Notes: generated by a model not told the origin, from the letters alone. DNA of 64,000 nucleotides from Bacteroidales bacterium (GCA_017633985.1 JAGBOF010000019.1:62001-126000), one strand, 5' to 3'. Shown: positions 44,640 to 54,825, numbered from the stretch's first letter. A program made the numbers and translations.

Positions 44640-45953
44640 CTACCTACCGATGCAATAATAGATTATACCGCTGTTTTTCAATTCCTGCGCATCGTAAATA
44701 TTCCTTCCGTCAATGACAACAGGCTGTTTCATCAGTTGTTTTACCTTGTTCCATGACGGCAAACGGAATTGTTTCCACTCGGTAAGCAAAAGTAACGCAT
44801 CGGCATCATTTAAAACTCCGTACATATCCTCACCGTATGATACCTTATCCCCTATTCTACGTTTGCATTCATTAATTGCGACAGGGTCGTAGGCATTTAC
44901 TTTGCATCCTGATGCCAATAATTTATCTATTATCACAAGCGAAGTCGCCTCTCTCATATCATCTGTTTCGGGTTTGAAGGATAATCCCCACAAAGCGATG
45001 GTTTTGCCATTTAAATCTCCGTTATAATGTTTTGAAAGTTTGTCAAAAAGCACTGTCTTCTGATAAGCATTGACTTGTTCCACGGCTTGCAGAACTTGCA
45101 TATCGTATCCGTATTGCCGCGCAGTGTTTATAAGGGCTTTTACGTCTTTGGGGAAACAGCTTCCGCCGTATCCGCAACCCGGATATAAGAACTTGCTGCC
45201 TATACGGGTATCACTGCCTATTCCCTTGCGTACCATATTGACGTCGGCACCTACTTTTTCGCACAAATTGGCTATATCGTTCATAAAACTGATACGTGTA
45301 GCCAACATACTGTTGGCTGCGTACTTTATCATCTCCGCCGAAGGGATGTCGGTAAATATCACACGGAAATTATTCAATAAAAACGGGCGGTAGATTTTTG
45401 TCATTAGTTGCTTCGCTTTCTCACTTTCCACACCGACTACCACTCTGTCGGGAGACATAAAATCTTTAACCGCCGCGCCTTCCTTTAAAAATTCAGGATT
45501 CGATGCCACATCGAATTCTATATCAACATTACGTTTATCAAGTTCCTGCTGTATTACCTGTTTTACCTTACGGGCAGTTCCGACAGGCACCGTAGATTTG
45601 GTAACAAGCAATGTGTATTTGTTAATGCATCTGCCGAACTGACGGGCAACACTCAACACGTATTGCAAATCCGCACTGCCGTCTTCATCAGGCGGAGTTC
45701 CCACTGCAGAAAACACAATTTCCACACTGTCCAGTACACTTGTCAAATCCGTTGTGAAATGCAACCGCCCTTCACGTACATTACGTATAACCATATCCTC
45801 CAATCCTGATTCATAAATAGGTATCACCCCGTTTATCAAACCTTCTATCTTCTTTTGATCAACATCTACGCAGGTGACATTAACTCCCATTTCGGCAAAA
45901 CATGTTCCCGAAACCAAACCTACGTATCCCGTTCCTACAATGGCAATATTCAT
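44640..45953 (-). CDS. ugd: UDP-glucose 6-dehydrogenase
   Basis: 437 residues. NAD site GTGYVGLVSG at the start, STVPVGTA, NPEFLKEGAAVKDF, the catalytic Cys in GYGGSCFPKD, and GLSFKPETDDMREA. It oxidises UDP-glucose twice to UDP-glucuronate for capsule, LPS or glycan building. No glycan cluster adjoins it. Family A array 11 is upstream of its start. GDP-mannose dehydrogenase is the main alternative but the Cys motif and length fit Ugd. Confidence 0.93.
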   Translation of the reverse strand: MNIAIVGTGYVGLVSGTCFAEMGVNVTCVDVDQKKIEGLINGVIPIYESGLEDMVIRNVREGRLHFTTDLTSVLDSVEIVFSAVGTPPDEDGSADLQYVLSVARQFGRCINKYTLLVTKSTVPVGTARKVKQVIQQELDKRNVDIEFDVASNPEFLKEGAAVKDFMSPDRVVVGVESEKAKQLMTKIYRPFLLNNFRVIFTDIPSAEMIKYAANSMLATRISFMNDIANLCEKVGADVNMVRKGIGSDTRIGSKFLYPGCGYGGSCFPKDVKALINTARQYGYDMQVLQAVEQVNAYQKTVLFDKLSKHYNGDLNGKTIALWGLSFKPETDDMREATSLVIIDKLLASGCKVNAYDPVAINECKRRIGDKVSYGEDMYGVLNDADALLLLTEWKQFRLPSWNKVKQLMKQPVVIDGRNIYDAQELKNSGIIYYCIGR

Positions 45954-46040
45954 CTATTTTTCTTTTCCGTTATGTACGTATATAATTCCAATAAAATCAA
46001 GCATATAATCACTTTACGCAACCTTTGCGGCAAACCGCTG

Positions 46041-46166
46041 AAATAAGACGGCGTTTTATTTTATTAATCACGCAGATCATTTTACTGATATCGCAGATTA
46101 TTTTATTAATCACGCAGATTATTTTACTCAAACGCTGTTTTATTTTTATAAAACGCCGTCTTATTT
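46041..46166. repeat. Family A phased array 11, 19-bp terminal inverted repeat
   Basis: Six units, GC at 46051, 46072, 46093, 46114, 46134 and 46155 (21, 21, 21, 20, 21). The two outer units form a perfect 19-bp inverted repeat (46041-46059 and 46148-46166); inner units are CGCAGATC, CGCAGATT, CGCAGATT and AACGCTGTT. Tandem gap, downstream of the S46 peptidase gene in neither direction's coding frame. Confidence 0.9.
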
Positions 46167-46190
46167 TTTTCAGTCCGTATCCATGATTGC

Positions 46191-48350
46191 TTATTTAACT
46201 ATTTTCATCTCGTCAATCAAGTTTTTGGCTCCCGCAAACTTGTCTATAATGAACAAAACATAACGTATATCCACGCTGATGCATCTTTGCATGTCAGGAT
46301 TAAACGCTATATTGCCGCTCATTGCCTCCCAGTTGCCGTCAAATGCCAAACCGATTAATTCTCCTTTGGCATTGATTGTAGGAGAACCTGAATTACCGCC
46401 CGTAATGTCGTTGTTAGTTATAAAACATGTGTGAATGGTTCCGTCTTCTGCGTATTGACCGAAATCTTTAGCCTCCCACAACTGACGTAATTTGGCAGGA
46501 ACGGTGAATTCCCACGAAGAATTGTCTTCTTTGTCCATTACGCCGTCCAAAGTTGTGTAATAATTGTACGTAACACCGTCTTTAGGATTGTAATTCTTCA
46601 CATTGCCGTAGGTGTAACGTATAGTCAGATTGGCATTAGGAGCAAAAGCTTTTTTGTCTTTATCCATTTCCATTATTCCTTTGACAAACAAACGGTTTGC
46701 GCGGTTGAATTGATCCCTTTGTTCGTTAATCGAATGCATTTTGTCAGCATAATTATTGATTATCTGGCAATATAATATATATGCAGGGTCATTTTTTATT
46801 TCCGACAAATCATGTGCGGCATACGCTGCATCCAATTTTTCTTTTGTAACAAGGTGTGAGTTTTTGAAAATATCCTCTGCTATATCATCAAACTTATATC
46901 CGTATTTAAAAGCCAATGATAAAAATTCAGGAGACTGCAATGTCATAGGAACATTACGGAAATACACGTCCAAACCTGCTGACAAAAGTTTCTCTTCAGT
47001 TGATTCGTTGTAATCTTTAAACACATTGTCTATACTGCTTTTCAGATTCTCAACCATGGACAGCACTTCTTCTTCAGTTGCTCCAGCTTGTATTTTATCA
47101 ACAACAGGTTTTAACATACGGGTAATCGTAAATACTGAAGAACCGCGCAATATCGCTTCATTGGTATATACTCTCAAATAATCGTATTCCGAAGTTGAAG
47201 CATAATAATCGTTGATTGTCTTAAGCACATCGCCGTATTCTTTCTCACGGTTGCCCGTCTTATCCTCTTTTATCCATTTTGCAAAACGGTTTTCGGTTTC
47301 CAATTTGGTGTTGTACACATTCAAACGGTTAAGACATTGTGTCTGTCCGATATAAAACTTCCAGTAGTTACTCAAACTTGCAAATTTTGCAGCATATTGT
47401 ATCCTTACCTTGTTGTCTGCCTTCATGTCTTTGTCCATAACCTCTCTTAATGCAGCACGTGCAGTAACCACCGAAGGGTTATATACGTCTATTGCCTGCT
47501 CAACTCCTGCCGAAGGAAGAAATCTGTCAGTCGTACCGGGATAACCCATAATCATCGCAAAGTCATTATTCTTTACACCTTTGATTGATACAGGCAAGTA
47601 GTGCTTTGGTTTCAACGGCACATTGTCTTTGGAATATTCCGCAGGCTTACCGTCCTTGTCGGCATACACTCTGAACACAGAGAAATCACAAGTATGTCTC
47701 GGCCACATCCAGTTATCGGTATCCGAACCGAATTTGCCTATAGAGGACGGAGGTGCACCTACCAAACGTACGTCTTTGTATATCTGGTAAACAAACAGTA
47801 TGTATTGGTTACCGTTAAACATAGTTGCAACCTCGGCAGTATAGCCGTTATCCTTGGTTGTACGCTCAACAATCTTTTGGGAGTTCTTACGTACAATTTC
47901 CCTTCTGTCCTGCTCCGATGAAGACGGCGTAACACCTTTAAGAACTTCGTCAGTTACGTCTTCCATACGTATAAAGAACTTTGCCGTAAGTCCCGGCGTA
48001 GGCAATTCTTCGCTCTTGTTGTAAGCCCAAAATCCGTTTGACAGATAGTCATGGTCAACCGTAGAATGATATTGTATGGATGAATATCCGCAGTGATGGT
48101 TCGTAAGAATCAATCCCTGATCCGATACAATTTCTCCCGTACATCCTCTTCCGAATTGTATAATCGCATCCTTCAAAGAGGCGTTGTTGATGTCGTAAAT
48201 CTGTTTTGAGGACAGTTTCAGTCCCTTTGCTTTCATATCCTTGTAGGTCTGTTGGTCCATAAACATCAAAAGCCACATGCCTTCATCAGCTTTTGCAACA
48301 GGCATCAATGCGTATATGCCCATAAGGATAACCAATGCTAATTTCTTCAT
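46191..48350 (-). CDS. S46-family dipeptidyl-peptidase (DPP7-like)
   Basis: 719 residues, normal for S46. Signal peptide ending AKAD; catalytic His85 (TNHHCG), Asp222 (CDFSVFRVY) and Ser654 (GGNSGSP). Periplasmic S46 enzymes release dipeptides from the N-termini of oligopeptides in asaccharolytic or peptide-using Bacteroidales. The residue that separates the branches lies in FDGNWE: Gly, as in the DPP7 branch (hydrophobic P1), rather than Arg, as in DPP11 (Asp/Glu). This is from memory of the family and should be treated so. Stand-alone gene. Confidence 0.9.
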   Translation of the reverse strand: MKKLALVILMGIYALMPVAKADEGMWLLMFMDQQTYKDMKAKGLKLSSKQIYDINNASLKDAIIQFGRGCTGEIVSDQGLILTNHHCGYSSIQYHSTVDHDYLSNGFWAYNKSEELPTPGLTAKFFIRMEDVTDEVLKGVTPSSSEQDRREIVRKNSQKIVERTTKDNGYTAEVATMFNGNQYILFVYQIYKDVRLVGAPPSSIGKFGSDTDNWMWPRHTCDFSVFRVYADKDGKPAEYSKDNVPLKPKHYLPVSIKGVKNNDFAMIMGYPGTTDRFLPSAGVEQAIDVYNPSVVTARAALREVMDKDMKADNKVRIQYAAKFASLSNYWKFYIGQTQCLNRLNVYNTKLETENRFAKWIKEDKTGNREKEYGDVLKTINDYYASTSEYDYLRVYTNEAILRGSSVFTITRMLKPVVDKIQAGATEEEVLSMVENLKSSIDNVFKDYNESTEEKLLSAGLDVYFRNVPMTLQSPEFLSLAFKYGYKFDDIAEDIFKNSHLVTKEKLDAAYAAHDLSEIKNDPAYILYCQIINNYADKMHSINEQRDQFNRANRLFVKGIMEMDKDKKAFAPNANLTIRYTYGNVKNYNPKDGVTYNYYTTLDGVMDKEDNSSWEFTVPAKLRQLWEAKDFGQYAEDGTIHTCFITNNDITGGNSGSPTINAKGELIGLAFDGNWEAMSGNIAFNPDMQRCISVDIRYVLFIIDKFAGAKNLIDEMKIVK

Positions 48351-48447
48351 AGTTTTTCCGATTTTTATTTGTTTTGTTACTGTATTTTAACTCTATTTAT
48401 TATTATCTCATTATCAAATCATTCCGTTTTTAAGCCTTCCCGCTGAA

Positions 48448-48556
48448 TTAAAACGCCGCTTTCCGAAATTAATCTGCGATAATAATTTTTTATTCTCGCT
48501 GATTATTTTATTAATCACGCAGATTAATTTTTTAAAACACCGTATTATTTTTACGG
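48448..48556. repeat. Family A phased array 12
   Basis: GC at 48455, 48476, 48498 and 48519 (21, 22, 21), then a decayed ACACCGT core near 48539 and ACGGC at 48556. Outer AAACGCCG-type, inner TCTGCGA, TCGCTGATT and CGCAGATT. Tandem gap. Confidence 0.83.
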
Positions 48557-51500
48557 CAAAGCGTTCTGCTTCTTTTTACGGGCAAATATGTCCTTCACTC
48601 TCTCATATTCTTTTTTGTATGCGACCCTCACGCCCTGCGTGTACGGGGATACATTATATTTTGTAAAGTCATTGGCGTTGGAATGGTTGAACGCCTCAAA
48701 ACTTAAATTGTTATTGTATTTATATTTCAATAAAACATCCCCTATTATCTGCGAACCGTCGGATGTATTACTTGTCATACTCGTTCCTCCGAACGATGCA
48801 TTGGCTTCAACTTCCCATTTGCCGTAAGATCTTGAAAGATTGACATCCAATTGGTCCGATAAATTGTCACCCGTACCGCCCGAAGTATAGTTAAGTCCGA
48901 CATCAACTACCTTAACCATATTGGTAAGCATACCCGAAAGCTGTGAAAATGCCACGCCCATAAGTGATGATGTAACTCCTGACTGCAATGCTTCGGTTTG
49001 ATAGCCGCCTTGCGAATAATAGAACTGATTGGTCAACAGTAAACTTGCTGTTTGCTCCAACATTGCCTTCTCACTGCTTTTGTCAATATACATAAAAACC
49101 TGCTCGGCTGTCTGCTCGTCGGTACTTGGCAGATTTATATCAAACGAAGGCTGCGGATTGGTCATCACACCCGACAACCTGATAATACTTTCAACATCCA
49201 CAGGTTTGGTATTCGAGTTACCGAGTAAGGAAGCCAACGATGCTTTTGTTTTATATATTGCCGTAACATCCAAAACACCTCCCGCAGGATCACCGCTCCA
49301 TGTAAGGGTTCCGCCTTGTTGCAATATAAATTTCTTTTCCATAACGTCCATTATCTTGAATATGAATGTACCGTTATCTATCGCCACTTCGCCTATCATG
49401 GAAAACTTTCCGTCGGAATTCATCGCTATTTTCAAATCTCCGTTACCCGCTGCAGCTAAATTACCTGTCAGCTGGGTAAAATCCATAGGAATATAAAGTT
49501 TGGCATTAGGGTTTACATTCAAATCAATGTCTATATTGTAACCCATGGATTGCACTTGATTGTCTTTGTTTATACTCTTATTGACGCTGTCTGCTATGGC
49601 ATTCAAATCAATGAACGTTATAAACTCGTTTTCCATCGCACTTTCCTTGCTGGTTACAGGAACGGTAAGCGAGGTTCCCGGTTCGGTTTTGGCACTCCCC
49701 GATATGTTTATCATGGTGCTGTCTCCCGTCAGAGTGACATTGGCAGATGCATAAGCCGTTCCGTAATACATCTCGCCGTTACCCGCTTTGGTATCCAAGA
49801 TTTTAATTTTATCGGCAACGGCATTGAGGTTTATGTCAAACGAAGTGAAGTTATTGTGTGACACATCGCCGTTTACCGTAATTTTGTTGCTTTCCGCATC
49901 TTTCAAAACAAAATCATTGAAACTTATTTTGTTGTTGTCAATGGATATATCGTCATTTAACCAATATTTCGTATTCAACATATTAACTCTCATAGCGGCA
50001 TTGTTGCAATGGATTACCCCCTGAATGTCGGGAGAAGACAATTTGCCTTTGACAGTTAAGTTCTCGCAGGACAAAGACCCTTCCACATCCGATGCAAACG
50101 AAGCAATAAAAGTTTTGATTATAGAAAGGGAGAAATTTTGCATATTAACATTCAGATCCAACTGCTGATCTTCTGCGTAAGGAGCCACTGTACCCAATAC
50201 TTGTAAAGGGACTATGTCTTTGTTTTCCGTCTGATACAAAAATTTTATATCGGTATTAAATATATCAGGAGATACATTATTGTTAACATTCAACCAGGCC
50301 TGTCCAAGATATACGTCATTGAAGGAAAGTTCCGTTATCTCCAAATCGGAAGTAAAAGTAAACGAATTAAGAATATCTTTGAGAATTACATCCTTATTCA
50401 AAGTGCCGTAAACACTCATACCCATTGAAGATATGAACGGATTGACAAGCGATAAATCCACATTGTCAAATTTACACTTTAATATGCCGTTGTCAGATAC
50501 CGCACCGTCAATAACAATAGAACTTGCAGCCGAAGATAACACCAAATTCATTACCGAAACATGCTTATCGGCAACTCCTATTAAATGATAATTATTCAAA
50601 TTTATCTTTGTACCCTGAATGCTGAATGCCGTATTGTTGAAACTTCCCTGCAAACCTTTGGAATCTATAACCGAATTAAATTCTAACTGTGCATTGGTGG
50701 AAGAATCTCCTTTTTGATACAATTGAAGCTTTAAACCTATATCTGCAGAATCTATTTCGCTTTGAATAACAATATCCTTAAATATAAGAGAATCCGAAAG
50801 GGCAAATTCATTCATATTTATATCCAAACCGATCTGCTTACCATAAGTTTGCAGATTAATCTCCGCCTGCTCTATTTTCATATCGGAATAATAAACCGCA
50901 GGTGCATTGACCTCACAATACAATAAAGTATCTTTATTTATTCCTCCGTTTAGACCAAGTTTCTCGGGAAGATACACATTCAAATCAAACAAAGACCGTA
51001 TCAACTCTATGTCTTTGACATCTATTTTAAATTTAACGTCAGATTCTGCAATATAATCTTCAGGATATACTTCCTGCTTTGAAGTTTTAGTATTAGGCTC
51101 TTTTTTTTGAGGTTTATCTCCTGCAACGGAATCTGCAGAAGCAATTACTGCCGAAAAATCAGGAATATATTTATTCAAAAAGTAATTAACATCATTCGAT
51201 ATTGAAGACAACGTGTATTTGCCGCTTATATCTGCATCAATAATATCGCTTTTTACCAAAACCACATTCTTGTCTTCATTGTTCACGGTAATCAAGCTGA
51301 TATTATCAAGTTCAAATTTGTTGTCTGAAGTTTTTACTTCGATATCCGTCAAATCCAAACCGCAATTCAAGTTATTTATATCAAATTCATAAATACCGCC
51401 TTTGATTTTTGCTGCAATAACCGTATTGGTATCGGCAAAAGAAACAAAGTTCATTCTGTGTAAATCCAAATCCGATATATCCGCATCCAGTCTGGCAGTA

Positions 51501-53059
51501 GGTTTTCCTTTATAATTGATAAAACAATCGGCGTTAAGATTTATAAACTCATCTTTTATATTTGCTGTTGCGTTTATATCATAACCGTTTACCGTGCCGT
51601 TTACGCATATATCATTATAATCATTACCGTTAAAATGACAATTCTTCAATCTGGCAGTCAAAGCACCTTTCATTTCCGCAGGATTGGTTCCTACAATCTC
51701 CGCATGAACGTCCAAAGACGTATTTCCCAACATCGTATTGTCAATAATATGTCCTGCATTAATACGCGAAGAAACTATATCTGCGGTATATTCAGTTTGT
51801 CTGCCCGAAGAAGTAACCGCTGATGCTTTTACATCCACCGAACCTAAATCAGTAACTATGGCAAGCGTAGATAAAAAGTTGTCCGTCTTGCCTTCGAATT
51901 CTCCCATAATATTAACGACTCCTAATCCTGTAAGCATGTCAGGCAAAGTCATTTCAGGAAGTAATGAGCCTAAATTCCAATTATTGAAATCCTCAACAGA
52001 AGTCGTTATGTCGTTTATATGAATATTAAATAACGTATTGTCAATATCCGTAAGTCCCTTAATTATTCCGTAAGTATTGACATGAGTGTTCATGGTTGTT
52101 AAATCAAAAGATTTAATAACTAAATCACTTATTTTACCTGATATATCACATGTCAAATCTACGGTTTGGTTTGCTCCTTGTATTTTTTCGTTCCAATAAC
52201 AAGCATCCTTAAGATTAATATAACTTCCTTTATATATATTTACATCACAATAGACAGAATCAACGAAAGATGAATATGATTTAAATGAACTCGATGCCAT
52301 ACTTACATCACACATTAATTCCGAATCATCCGTCTGTATAAACATTTGCTGCAAAGAAAGACCTTTTTCTGAAAATTTTACTTTGCCTTTCATTTCCTTT
52401 AATGCGATTCCGCAACGTTCCCGCGCTTGTAAATGCAAAAACTCCGCACCTATATCAAGACCTTTCATATAAAAATCCTTGACATGCATGTCTATATCAT
52501 TACATACAATGCGGTTGGAGGCAAATAAACCCTTTTGAACAGGTGTTTTCTTATCTTTATCGGCTAAAACGAAATTTACATTCTTCAACTTTAAATCTTT
52601 TACTTCCAAAATAAAAGGAGATGAAGAAGGTTTCTTTTCTTTTGGTTTGTCTGAAGAGAAATAATCTATTATAAACTGAAAATTAAATTTCTTATCCTTT
52701 TCTATCAATCGGCATACGGCGTTTTCCAACAAAACATTTTTTACCTTAACATGCGGTCCTGTAGGAATCTCACTTAAGTTTGCTTCCAAATATCCTGCAT
52801 ACAAAAGGGTGTCTTTATTCAAATCTTCTACATATATATCTTTGATGCCGGCATTTATGAAAGGTGTTATGCTCAATGCCCGTATTTCAACCTTGGTATT
52901 CCATTGAGAAGAAAAGAATTCACTGGCTCTTGCTGCTAAAAAAGACTGCACAGGCGTAGTATTTATAAGTGCCACAACCAACCAAACGAATATAAATATT
53001 CCTAATAATACCCGTCCTGTAATTTTCAGTATCTTTCTTATTATCTTTCCTTTTGTCAT
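48551..53059 (-). CDS. TamB-like translocation and assembly module protein
   Basis: 1502 residues from ATG 53059. The in-frame TTG at 53068 is rejected because the -7 box TATCTTTG (53077-53084) puts transcription start close to it. One N-terminal membrane helix (LLGIFIFVWLVVALIN) is followed by a very long beta-helical region of repeated short strands and the C-terminal DUF490/TamB domain (LAAAGNGDLKIAMNSDGKFS, IRLSGVMTNPQPSFDINLPS). Such proteins bridge the periplasm and help lipid or beta-barrel transport to the outer membrane. The 5' part has an AsmA-like start. No TamA neighbour. Confidence 0.88.
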   Translation of the reverse strand: MTKGKIIRKILKITGRVLLGIFIFVWLVVALINTTPVQSFLAARASEFFSSQWNTKVEIRALSITPFINAGIKDIYVEDLNKDTLLYAGYLEANLSEIPTGPHVKVKNVLLENAVCRLIEKDKKFNFQFIIDYFSSDKPKEKKPSSSPFILEVKDLKLKNVNFVLADKDKKTPVQKGLFASNRIVCNDIDMHVKDFYMKGLDIGAEFLHLQARERCGIALKEMKGKVKFSEKGLSLQQMFIQTDDSELMCDVSMASSSFKSYSSFVDSVYCDVNIYKGSYINLKDACYWNEKIQGANQTVDLTCDISGKISDLVIKSFDLTTMNTHVNTYGIIKGLTDIDNTLFNIHINDITTSVEDFNNWNLGSLLPEMTLPDMLTGLGVVNIMGEFEGKTDNFLSTLAIVTDLGSVDVKASAVTSSGRQTEYTADIVSSRINAGHIIDNTMLGNTSLDVHAEIVGTNPAEMKGALTARLKNCHFNGNDYNDICVNGTVNGYDINATANIKDEFINLNADCFINYKGKPTARLDADISDLDLHRMNFVSFADTNTVIAAKIKGGIYEFDINNLNCGLDLTDIEVKTSDNKFELDNISLITVNNEDKNVVLVKSDIIDADISGKYTLSSISNDVNYFLNKYIPDFSAVIASADSVAGDKPQKKEPNTKTSKQEVYPEDYIAESDVKFKIDVKDIELIRSLFDLNVYLPEKLGLNGGINKDTLLYCEVNAPAVYYSDMKIEQAEINLQTYGKQIGLDINMNEFALSDSLIFKDIVIQSEIDSADIGLKLQLYQKGDSSTNAQLEFNSVIDSKGLQGSFNNTAFSIQGTKINLNNYHLIGVADKHVSVMNLVLSSAASSIVIDGAVSDNGILKCKFDNVDLSLVNPFISSMGMSVYGTLNKDVILKDILNSFTFTSDLEITELSFNDVYLGQAWLNVNNNVSPDIFNTDIKFLYQTENKDIVPLQVLGTVAPYAEDQQLDLNVNMQNFSLSIIKTFIASFASDVEGSLSCENLTVKGKLSSPDIQGVIHCNNAAMRVNMLNTKYWLNDDISIDNNKISFNDFVLKDAESNKITVNGDVSHNNFTSFDINLNAVADKIKILDTKAGNGEMYYGTAYASANVTLTGDSTMINISGSAKTEPGTSLTVPVTSKESAMENEFITFIDLNAIADSVNKSINKDNQVQSMGYNIDIDLNVNPNAKLYIPMDFTQLTGNLAAAGNGDLKIAMNSDGKFSMIGEVAIDNGTFIFKIMDVMEKKFILQQGGTLTWSGDPAGGVLDVTAIYKTKASLASLLGNSNTKPVDVESIIRLSGVMTNPQPSFDINLPSTDEQTAEQVFMYIDKSSEKAMLEQTASLLLTNQFYYSQGGYQTEALQSGVTSSLMGVAFSQLSGMLTNMVKVVDVGLNYTSGGTGDNLSDQLDVNLSRSYGKWEVEANASFGGTSMTSNTSDGSQIIGDVLLKYKYNNNLSFEAFNHSNANDFTKYNVSPYTQGVRVAYKKEYERVKDIFARKKKQNALP

Positions 53060-53076
53060 AACGAACAATCAGGTTG

Positions 53077-53084
53077 CAAAGATA
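53077..53084 (-). promoter_or_regulatory. -7 box TATCTTTG
   Basis: Minus-strand TAnnTTTG match 17 bp upstream of the tamB-like ATG at 53059. Confidence 0.62.
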
Positions 53085-53134
53085 GTAATTTTTCCCGTTA
53101 AAACAATATTAATGCATTAAAATATTTTTATATC

Positions 53135-53662
53135 TCAATTTATCTTCTGAAAAACATTCACATCCGTATAGTCATTACCGCTTTTCAACCAATCGGTAAG
53201 AGCTGCCGTTTTAAAGAACCCGCATTTCTCAAAAACATTATTACTATATATGTTATCCTTTCCGACAAATGCATACAGTTGATGAAGATTTAATATATTA
53301 AACGCATAATTTGTCAATTCCATAACCGCATTTGACGCATAATTCCTTCTGCGGAATGCTTTATCAATATAGATTCCTACCCCCGCTTTGGAATTACGCA
53401 CGTCTATGTCGTACAAATCAACACACCCAACCGTTTGCAATGTTCCGCTGACATCAACATCTATCATTAATCTTATCTGTTGTTGGGAAAAAGCACTTTC
53501 ATTTTGTGATGACAGGACATATTGCTCTATTGCATATTCCGAACAAAATCTTGAATTAATGCCGCCCGTCCATGCATCAATATCATTTTCATATTTATAT
53601 ATTAAATCAATATCCTTTATCTCAACTGCACGCAAAATTATTTTACTTTCATTCATCTGCAT
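53135..53662 (-). CDS. GNAT-family acetyltransferase (SpeG/RimJ-like)
   Basis: 175 residues (ATG at 53662, or ATG 53656 two codons in). GNAT marks: IILRAVEIKDIDLIYKYEN, then GVGIYIDKAFRRRNYASNAV (R-R-x-x-Y-A acetyl-CoA loop), then LNLHQLYAFVGKDNIYSNNV and FEKCGFFKTA. The layout is of the RimJ/SpeG branch that acylates amines or protein N-termini. Box TATTTTTG on minus at 53674-53681. Confidence 0.85.
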   Translation of the reverse strand: MQMNESKIILRAVEIKDIDLIYKYENDIDAWTGGINSRFCSEYAIEQYVLSSQNESAFSQQQIRLMIDVDVSGTLQTVGCVDLYDIDVRNSKAGVGIYIDKAFRRRNYASNAVMELTNYAFNILNLHQLYAFVGKDNIYSNNVFEKCGFFKTAALTDWLKSGNDYTDVNVFQKIN

Positions 53663-53673
53663 CGTTTTTTTTG

Positions 53674-53681
53674 CAAAAATA
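53674..53681 (-). promoter_or_regulatory. -7 box TATTTTTG
   Basis: Minus-strand TAnnTTTG match 11 bp upstream of ATG 53662. Confidence 0.55.
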
Positions 53682-53716
53682 GTAATTTTTTATTTTGCAA
53701 ATTCAATAAAACGAAG

Positions 53717-53724
53717 TAATTTTG
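53717..53724 (+). promoter_or_regulatory. -7 box TAATTTTG
   Basis: TAnnTTTG match 101 bp upstream of the ptb ATG; implies a leader of about 95 nt, and I see no riboswitch in it. Confidence 0.55.
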
Positions 53725-53825
53725 CACCCGTTTTGTTAAAGGATACGGTTTTTATTCTTTAAATCAGAATTTTTGACTACATAAAAACAATCTTAAATAA
53801 TAAAAGTAATATAATTAACAAAAAA

Positions 53826-54731
53826 ATGCAGAAATTAACTGAAATTATTGCAGCAGCAAAAGCAAAAGGCAAAAAAACTCTCGTTGCCGCTTACGCAAAT
53901 GACAGCCACACTTTAGGAGCAACAAGTAAGGCTATTGACGAAGGTATAGTTGATGTAATATTAGTGGGAGACCGTCCTACTATTGAAGCCACCTGTAAGG
54001 CAGAAGGCATTGACATTAACAAATACAAAGAAATCGTCCAGGAAGCCGATGAAACCAAGGCAGCAAAAACTGCAGTTGCTTTAATCAATGAAGGTAAAGG
54101 TCAAATATTAATGAAAGGTCTTTGCTCTACTGATAAATACATGAGAGCAATACTTGCAAAAGAAGGTGGTTTGATGCCTGCAGGCAAACCGGTATTGTCA
54201 CATGTATCCGTATTCGAAGTTCCTGCTTATCACAAATTGCTTATCACCTCTGACGTTGCAATTATCCCTGCTCCGGATTTCAAACAAAAGAAAGCTATCG
54301 TAGGTTATGTTATCAACACTGCGCATTCTTTGGGTATCGAATGTCCTAAAGTTGCAATGATTGCAGCAACAGAACAGATGTTGGAGGGAATGCCAGCATG
54401 CGTTGACGCTGCTTTGATAGCCGCTATGAACAAACGCGGACAGATAAAGGGTGCTATAGTTGACGGACCGTTGGCTATGGACGTTGCAATCGATAAAGAA
54501 TCCGCTCAAATAAAGAAATTGGATTCCGTTGTCGCAGGTGATGCCGATTGTTTGGTATGGCCGGCAATTGAACCTGGAAATGTTTTCTACAAAACGGCTA
54601 CTAAATTCGCAGGTGCAGAACTTGCAGCAATGGTTGTGGGAGCAAAAGTTCCTTGCGTATTGTCTTCAAGAGGCGACTCTATAAATACGAAGACTTATTC
54701 CATCGCATTGGCAGCATTGAACGTAAAATAA
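53826..54731 (+). CDS. ptb: Phosphate butyryltransferase
   Basis: 301 residues of the phosphate acetyl/butyryl transferase family. Typical segments are LVAAYANDSHTLGA (family has this A-x-A-D/N-D loop), ILVGDRPTIEATCKAEGID, LINEGKGQILMKGLCST, LLITSDVAIIPAPDF, VKPVAMIAATEQ-like KVAMIAATEQ, and GPLAMDVAID. It moves the acyl group between acyl-CoA and phosphate, usually paired with butyrate kinase to make butyrate and ATP. Butyrate kinase is not found downstream here; the next genes are a PAS protein and a radical SAM protein. Confidence 0.9.
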   Translation: MQKLTEIIAAAKAKGKKTLVAAYANDSHTLGATSKAIDEGIVDVILVGDRPTIEATCKAEGIDINKYKEIVQEADETKAAKTAVALINEGKGQILMKGLCSTDKYMRAILAKEGGLMPAGKPVLSHVSVFEVPAYHKLLITSDVAIIPAPDFKQKKAIVGYVINTAHSLGIECPKVAMIAATEQMLEGMPACVDAALIAAMNKRGQIKGAIVDGPLAMDVAIDKESAQIKKLDSVVAGDADCLVWPAIEPGNVFYKTATKFAGAELAAMVVGAKVPCVLSSRGDSINTKTYSIALAALNVK

Positions 54732-54738
54732 ATTTTAC

Positions 54739-54809
54739 GTAATATGTACTATATAGTATGTAATATAGCCTTACGGAGGTATAGATACATACTATATAGT
54801 ACATATTAC
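54739..54809. repeat. 24-bp perfect inverted repeat after ptb
   Basis: Arms 54739-54762 and 54786-54809 match over 24 bp and enclose 23 bp. Each arm itself holds the palindrome ACTATATAGT. The loop contains TTACGGAGG. No T-run follows. The element is A/T-rich, unlike family A, and lies between ptb and the PAS gene. Confidence 0.88.
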
Positions 54810-54825
54810 ATAATACATAACAGAA

